Assembly (NCBI GenBank): GCA_018003515.1
Contig: JAGNDO010000039.1
Span: 1 to 47,228 of the forward strand
Reading direction: 5' to 3'
Source: Caldilineaceae bacterium
Lineage (GTDB): Bacteria; Chloroflexota; Anaerolineae; Caldilineales; Caldilineaceae
DNA length: 47,228 nucleotides
Position numbers and translations under genes: made by a program. Below the pieces are notes generated by a model, which was not told where the DNA came from, made no database searches, and saw only the letters and a program-made list of their open reading frames with translations. Shown piece by piece: positions 44,401 to 47,228 of this stretch (position 1 is its first letter; the number at the start of each line of letters is the position of its first letter).

Positions 44401-45154
44401 AGCGGATGTGGCCGCCGATGGGCTTGAGGTGCTGGATGCCTTGGCGGCCCGACCGTATGACCTGATCTTGATGGATGTGCAGATGCCGGAGATGGATGGT
44501 CTGGAGGTCACTGGTCTCATCCGCCAACGGGCTTGGACCAATGCGCATCAACCCTACATCATCGCCATGACGGCCCACGCCCTGCAAGGGGATCGGGAAC
44601 GCTGTCTGGCCGCGGGCATGAACGACTACGTGGGCAAGCCCGTACGTGTCGAGGAGTTGGTCGAGGCCATCAAGCGATATACGCCCCAATCGCCATCGGC
44701 AACCCAAGTCCCCAACGAAGGCCACCCGGCAACGCTTGCCGAAAAATCCCAGCCCATATCCAATGCCCAGCCCAAAATCGGTCTGCCCCATGCATCCACC
44801 TACAGCCATGTGCTGGATGACGATGCCTACGAAACCCTGCGTTCCATGTTGGGGTCTGATGCCGATTCGATGATCCACGATCTGCTTGGCACCTATCTCG
44901 ACGAGACCTCCAAACTCATTCAGCAGCTCCACGATGGGCAACAGACCCATAGCGCCGTCGATGTGCGCATGGCCGCCCACAGCATAAAATCCAGTAGCGC
45001 CAGTCTGGGGGCCATAGCCTTCTCTCAACTGTGCGACCAGATCGAAGAACAGGCCAGAGATGGCAAACTTGCCCTGGATCTAATTGCCAAAGTGGACGCA
45101 GAATACGCCTTGGTCAACGAGGCCATGATCGCCCTGCGGGCAGAACTGGACTAG
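41429..45154 (+). CDS. Hybrid sensor histidine kinase (7TM, PAS, GAF, HisKA, HATPase, REC, REC, Hpt)
   Basis: 1241 residues. The N-terminal seven membrane helices (to about 235; [32 protein letters not shown]) match the HisKA_7TM sensor. Then PAS ([20 protein letters not shown]), GAF, HisKA with SHEIRTP (His about 560), HATPase ([17 protein letters not shown]), receivers with [11 protein letters not shown] (Asp about 867) and [11 protein letters not shown] (Asp about 1015), and a C-terminal Hpt with [13 protein letters not shown] (His about 1183). This is a complete phosphorelay up to Hpt; the output regulator is not in the window. It follows the previous kinase by about 60 bp and precedes hom by 4 bp. 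Confidence 0.92.
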   Translation: MTWQYMPYTPWLAGTVLICLSLAVYMWQRRQVAFAMPSMLLMLLVASWTFGYILELGAPTLSEKTFWAKTQYVGISFVSLNWLAIALYYTDRTRWVKGWRLALLALIPILTVLIAFTNEAHHLLWRSIELGTIQFLGESYSTFAPEYGPWFWVVVAYSYVLLLIGSLIFLRAVIRSQVMYKGQVMVLVAGALFPWISNIFYITGNSTLPGLDMTPVSFALSGIALAAGLFRYRLMEVVPVAHDTLFASMDYGVLVLDKRYHVLDMNPAAETILDRRAQYAVGRYLAQVFPDYAEFVAFCTLGKPINTEISLAQATGVRLQSIYNLRISSLGDSKKDRSQGWLVILSDITENKLAEESLRESEERFRTLFEQSQATLAETAALYETSRILIASEDLPSVLQSLVASTVHALPADRVSVITVDMDERAVRHFMVGGRAPDEIKTIDFEELWEGLGGWVLRERQPAVSPKNSADPRESPKVRNRRHNDEAGSIIVVPILYQDTALGVLTAIRAPDEADFTDRDVHLAMGIANLAAAAIKVATLYTEAKAASRLKSEFLANMSHEIRTPMNAIIGMTGLLLDGTLQEEEREFVEIIRNSSDSLLTIINDILDFSKIEADRLELEYQPFTLRQCLEEALDLMATTASQRGLELAYILSPDVSRGIIGDVTRLRQVLVNLLSNAIKFTQSGEIVLSVQMASPELAATSASLFDPNPGEAWAQIPPRQLIHFSVRDTGIGIPPDRLNRLFKAFSQVDASTTRRYGGTGLGLAISARLVALMGGEIWVESKPGVGSTFHFTLQAAETPVREPSHLDMDQPLLNFKRVLIVDDNATNRRILSRQIESWGMVPTATLPQGALESLRQGHIYDLAILDMQMPDMDGLTLAEEIRKIQSNQPFPMIMLTSVGRTENERLRLENIELAAYLNKPVKPAQLHALLVQVLHDQTEPRIFLPAESHPAISRYDQTLAKSLPVSILLAEDNVVNQKVSLRILERLGYRADVAADGLEVLDALAARPYDLILMDVQMPEMDGLEVTGLIRQRAWTNAHQPYIIAMTAHALQGDRERCLAAGMNDYVGKPVRVEELVEAIKRYTPQSPSATQVPNEGHPATLAEKSQPISNAQPKIGLPHASTYSHVLDDDAYETLRSMLGSDADSMIHDLLGTYLDETSKLIQQLHDGQQTHSAVDVRMAAHSIKSSSASLGAIAFSQLCDQIEEQARDGKLALDLIAKVDAEYALVNEAMIALRAELD

Positions 45155-45158
45155 CCCC

Positions 45159-46199
45159 ATGCAAATCATCGACACCGCCCTCATCGGCCTGGGCCATGTG
45201 GGGCGCAACTTTCTGCACATTCTGGACACAAAAGCAGACCGGCTGGCAACCCAGCACGGTCTGCTTTTTCGCATGGTCTGCGTGGCGGACAGTAGTGGCG
45301 TGGCCTTGAATCCAGCCGGTTTCGATCCCGCCACCACTCGGCAACACAAACTAGCCGGCGGTCGGGCGGCGGATCTGCTCGGCTATCAGCCCGGTCTTTC
45401 CCCGGCCCAAGCCATCCACCACCTGACCGCCACGGGCTGCCAACTGGTGTTGGACGCCTCGCCGGTGGATCTGCGCACGGGGGAGCCGGGGCTGGGCGTG
45501 GTGCGGGCGGCCCTGGCCCAGGGCATCAGCGCCGTGCTGGCCAACAAAGCTCCCCTGGTCCTGGCCTTTCACGAACTTCACGACTTGGCCGCCCAAAATG
45601 GGGCCGGGCTGGCCTTCAGCGCCACGGTCTGCGGGGCCCTGCCCGTGATCAACATTGGCCGCCGGGATCTGATCGCGGCGGACATCCTCAGCCTGCGCGG
45701 CATCTTCAACAGCACCAGCAACTTCATCCTGGCCGAGATGACCGCCGGCCGCTCCTACGCCGACGCCCTGGCCGAGGCCCAACAGCGGGGCATCGCCGAG
45801 GCCGACCCCTCTTTGGATGTGGAGGGCTGGGACACGGCCAACAAGCTGGTGATCATCGCCAACAGCTTCCTGGGCGTAGCCGTGGGGCTGGCCGATGTGA
45901 CCGTCCAGGGCATCACCGACCTGACGCCGGACGAGTTGCAGATGCACCAGGCCCAGGGCCGCACCCTCAAACTGGTGGCCTCGGCCCTCCGCAACGCAGA
46001 CGGCGATTACACCCTCACCGTCACCCCCACCGTCCTGGACCGGGACGACTTCCTGGGCCGCTGCGACGGCTGGGAGATGGGCGTGGAGATCCACAGCGAT
46101 CTCTATGGCCGCATGTACCACAAAATTTGGGAGCGCGAACCCCTCCCCACCGCCGCCGCCATGCTGCGGGATGCGGTCAATTTGATGCGTATCGAGTAA
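45159..46199 (+). CDS. hom: Homoserine dehydrogenase
   Basis: 346 residues, short form without ACT domain. NAD(P)-binding start IDTALIGLGHVGRNFLHILD, VLDASPVDL, AVLANKAPLVLA, GALPVINIGRRDLIAADIL, the family signature LRGIFNSTSNFILAEM, and EADPSLDVEGWDTANKLVII. Converts aspartate semialdehyde to homoserine. Start four bases after the stop of the hybrid kinase, so probably read through from it, although the functions are unrelated. The C-terminal residues R-I-E and stop are encoded by the first arm of a family A hairpin. Confidence 0.93.
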   Translation: MQIIDTALIGLGHVGRNFLHILDTKADRLATQHGLLFRMVCVADSSGVALNPAGFDPATTRQHKLAGGRAADLLGYQPGLSPAQAIHHLTATGCQLVLDASPVDLRTGEPGLGVVRAALAQGISAVLANKAPLVLAFHELHDLAAQNGAGLAFSATVCGALPVINIGRRDLIAADILSLRGIFNSTSNFILAEMTAGRSYADALAEAQQRGIAEADPSLDVEGWDTANKLVIIANSFLGVAVGLADVTVQGITDLTPDELQMHQAQGRTLKLVASALRNADGDYTLTVTPTVLDRDDFLGRCDGWEMGVEIHSDLYGRMYHKIWEREPLPTAAAMLRDAVNLMRIE

Positions 46200-46267
46200 T
46201 GCGTATCGAGTATCGCGTGGTAAGGACACGGTACGAGTCACGCGATACTCGATACGCATTACTCGAT
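46191..46267. repeat. Family A hairpin after hom, perfect 29-bp arms
   Basis: ATCGAGTAATGCGTATCGAG plus TATCGCGTG mirrored exactly by CACGCGATACTCGATACGCA plus TTACTCGAT. The hom stop lies inside the left arm. A degenerate second hairpin of this family is at 46378-46430. No gene in 46200-46443. Confidence 0.8.
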
Positions 46268-46443
46268 ATGTTTACTCCTCCACCAACACCACCTCGACCG
46301 AAAACACCCCTTCACCCCTCCCCTCCCCGTCCCATCTACGCGCTATTGCGGATAGACAGCCTCCCAAAATCGAGTAAAGTATTGATAGACCCACGCCTAA
46401 ACCCAATACTCAACACACGATACTCGATACCCCAGGAGTCCCC

Positions 46444-47228
46444 ATGCTTGCCAAAGTCCTCAGTTGCGCCGTCGTCGGGCTGGATGCCTTCCCCATTCAC
46501 GTAGAAGTAGACATCACCGCCGGGCTGGAGAAGGTGACCTTGGTGGGGCTACCCGACGCCGCGGTGCGGGAAAGCGGCGAGCGGGTGCGCTCGGCCATCA
46601 CCAACAGCGGCTTCTACTATCCGGCCCATCGGCTCACGGTCAACCTGGCCCCGGCGGATCTGCGCAAGGAGGGGCCGGCCTACGATCTGCCCATCGCCCT
46701 GGGCATCCTGGCCGCCACGCATCAGGTTTTGGCGGATATGGGCGATCTGCTCGTGGTGGGGGAGTTGGGGCTGGACGGCAGCGTGCGCCACATCAACGGC
46801 GTGCTGCCTATGGCCAGCATGGCCCAGGAAGAGGGCTTCAAGCGGCTCTTTGTCCCCGCCGCGGATGCGTTGGAAGCCGCCTTGATCCAAGGGGTGGACG
46901 TCTATGGTGTCAACAATCTGGCCGAATTGGTGCGCCATCTGACCGGTCAAGAACCCCTGAAGCCGGTGATCAACGAACTGCGCTTTGATGATGACGTGGA
47001 GATCGTCTATTTGGTGGATTTTCAAGACGTCAAAGGCCAGGAGCATGTCAAGCGATCCCTGGAGGTGGCCTGTTCCGGCGGTCACAACTTGATGATGAAA
47101 GGGCCGCCCGGCGCGGGCAAGACCCTGTTGGCCCGCGCCCTGCCCTCCATTTTGCCCCGACTCACCCTGACCGAATCCCTGGACATCACCCGCATCTATT
47201 CCGTGGCCGACGCCCTGGGCGAAGGCAC
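46444..47228 (+). CDS. comM: ComM/YifB-like Mg-chelatase-family AAA+ protein, 5' part
   Basis: The first 261 residues of a protein that runs off the window. The N-terminal ChlI-like domain is clear: VLSCAVVGLDAFPIHVEVDI, GLEKVTLVGLPDAAVRESGE, RVRSAITNSGFYYPAHRLTV, NLAPADLRKEGPAYDLPIAL, GELGLDGSVR. Then the AAA+ domain starts with DVKGQEHVKRSLEVACSGGH and Walker A MKGPPGAGKTLLARALPSIL (about 218-237). ComM/YifB is a hexameric helicase aiding branch migration in natural transformation. CAGGAG precedes the ATG. Truncated only by the window end. Confidence 0.93.
   Translation, partial: MLAKVLSCAVVGLDAFPIHVEVDITAGLEKVTLVGLPDAAVRESGERVRSAITNSGFYYPAHRLTVNLAPADLRKEGPAYDLPIALGILAATHQVLADMGDLLVVGELGLDGSVRHINGVLPMASMAQEEGFKRLFVPAADALEAALIQGVDVYGVNNLAELVRHLTGQEPLKPVINELRFDDDVEIVYLVDFQDVKGQEHVKRSLEVACSGGHNLMMKGPPGAGKTLLARALPSILPRLTLTESLDITRIYSVADALGEG

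Overview
The window is a GC-rich chromosomal segment that looks like Chloroflexota (Anaerolineae/Caldilineae-like). The reasons are the mix of protein families (DUF2089/SHOCT-like proteins, DUF4160/DUF2442, a TPR-fused Arr, double zinc-ribbon membrane protein, a tyrosine phenol-lyase, very large hybrid kinases) and above all the many long intergenic inverted repeats built from 6-9 nt units. The assignment is an inference from style and gene content; no rRNA gene is present to test it. No rRNA, tRNA or CRISPR array was recognised.

Layout. (1) 1-449: the last codons of an IS630-type transposase abut a headless sppA fragment. (2) 539-4080, visibly AT-richer: a tight three-gene minus-strand operon, DNA methyltransferase -> AAA/ABC-type ATPase with a large unknown N-terminal domain -> HNH nuclease. 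This is a Septu-like (PtuA/PtuB-like) effector pair coupled to a methylase, with a perfect -10 box and a palindromic operator candidate upstream. It is the best candidate for a little-described defence system here. (3) 4172-10520: ordinary metabolism (cysteine-desulfurase-like protein, exported dienelactone hydrolase, tyrosine phenol-lyase with an Lrp-type regulator, NfeD plus stomatin-like pair). (4) 10809-13775: an envelope-stress-like locus (small protein, DUF2089, LiaX/YvlB-like, SHOCT-like, small winged-helix-like protein). (5) 14167-16749: a secreted zinc metalloprotease lipoprotein. (6) 16.9-25.7 kb: an accessory region of small stress, resistance and defence genes (DUF4160/DUF2442, GNAT, S51 peptidase, TPR-Arr, Imm5-like, DUF1059, MarR, alpha/beta hydrolase, TIGR03067-type, YdeI-type, a protein with two nuclease motifs). 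Its units are separated by copies of one element: the 3' end of the neighbouring aminotransferase gene, a bidirectional terminator palindrome and a promoter-like stretch.

(7) 25906-37487: housekeeping genes, namely the aminotransferase, gatA/gatC, a zinc-ribbon membrane protein, an ABC exporter, a SpoU methyltransferase, and an arginine/carbamoyl-phosphate set (argB, argD, an NAGS-type GNAT, carA). Long hairpins separate nearly every gene. (8) 37681-45154: two paralogous giant hybrid histidine kinases, the second ending in an Hpt domain, with no separate response regulator seen. (9) 45159-47228: homoserine dehydrogenase and the 5' part of comM/yifB, cut by the window end.

Recurrent intergenic hairpins fall into families named here by their unit: A (TATCGAGTATCG), B (CACAAAGAACACAAAG), C (GGGAGATTGGGAGATT), D (palindromes of about 58 bp with CGGGAATTCCCG-like centres), E (CCCCAAAGTTGGGGG), F (GGGTGAAGGGGTGAA), G (CGGATTAAACGGATT), H (CACGAATCTTCACGAATC) and I (GCGCAGAGGAGGCGCAGAG). 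Many naive reading frames start inside these repeats, so starts below were moved to the first ATG/GTG with a ribosome binding site. All family assignments come from reading motifs by eye; no database search was run.
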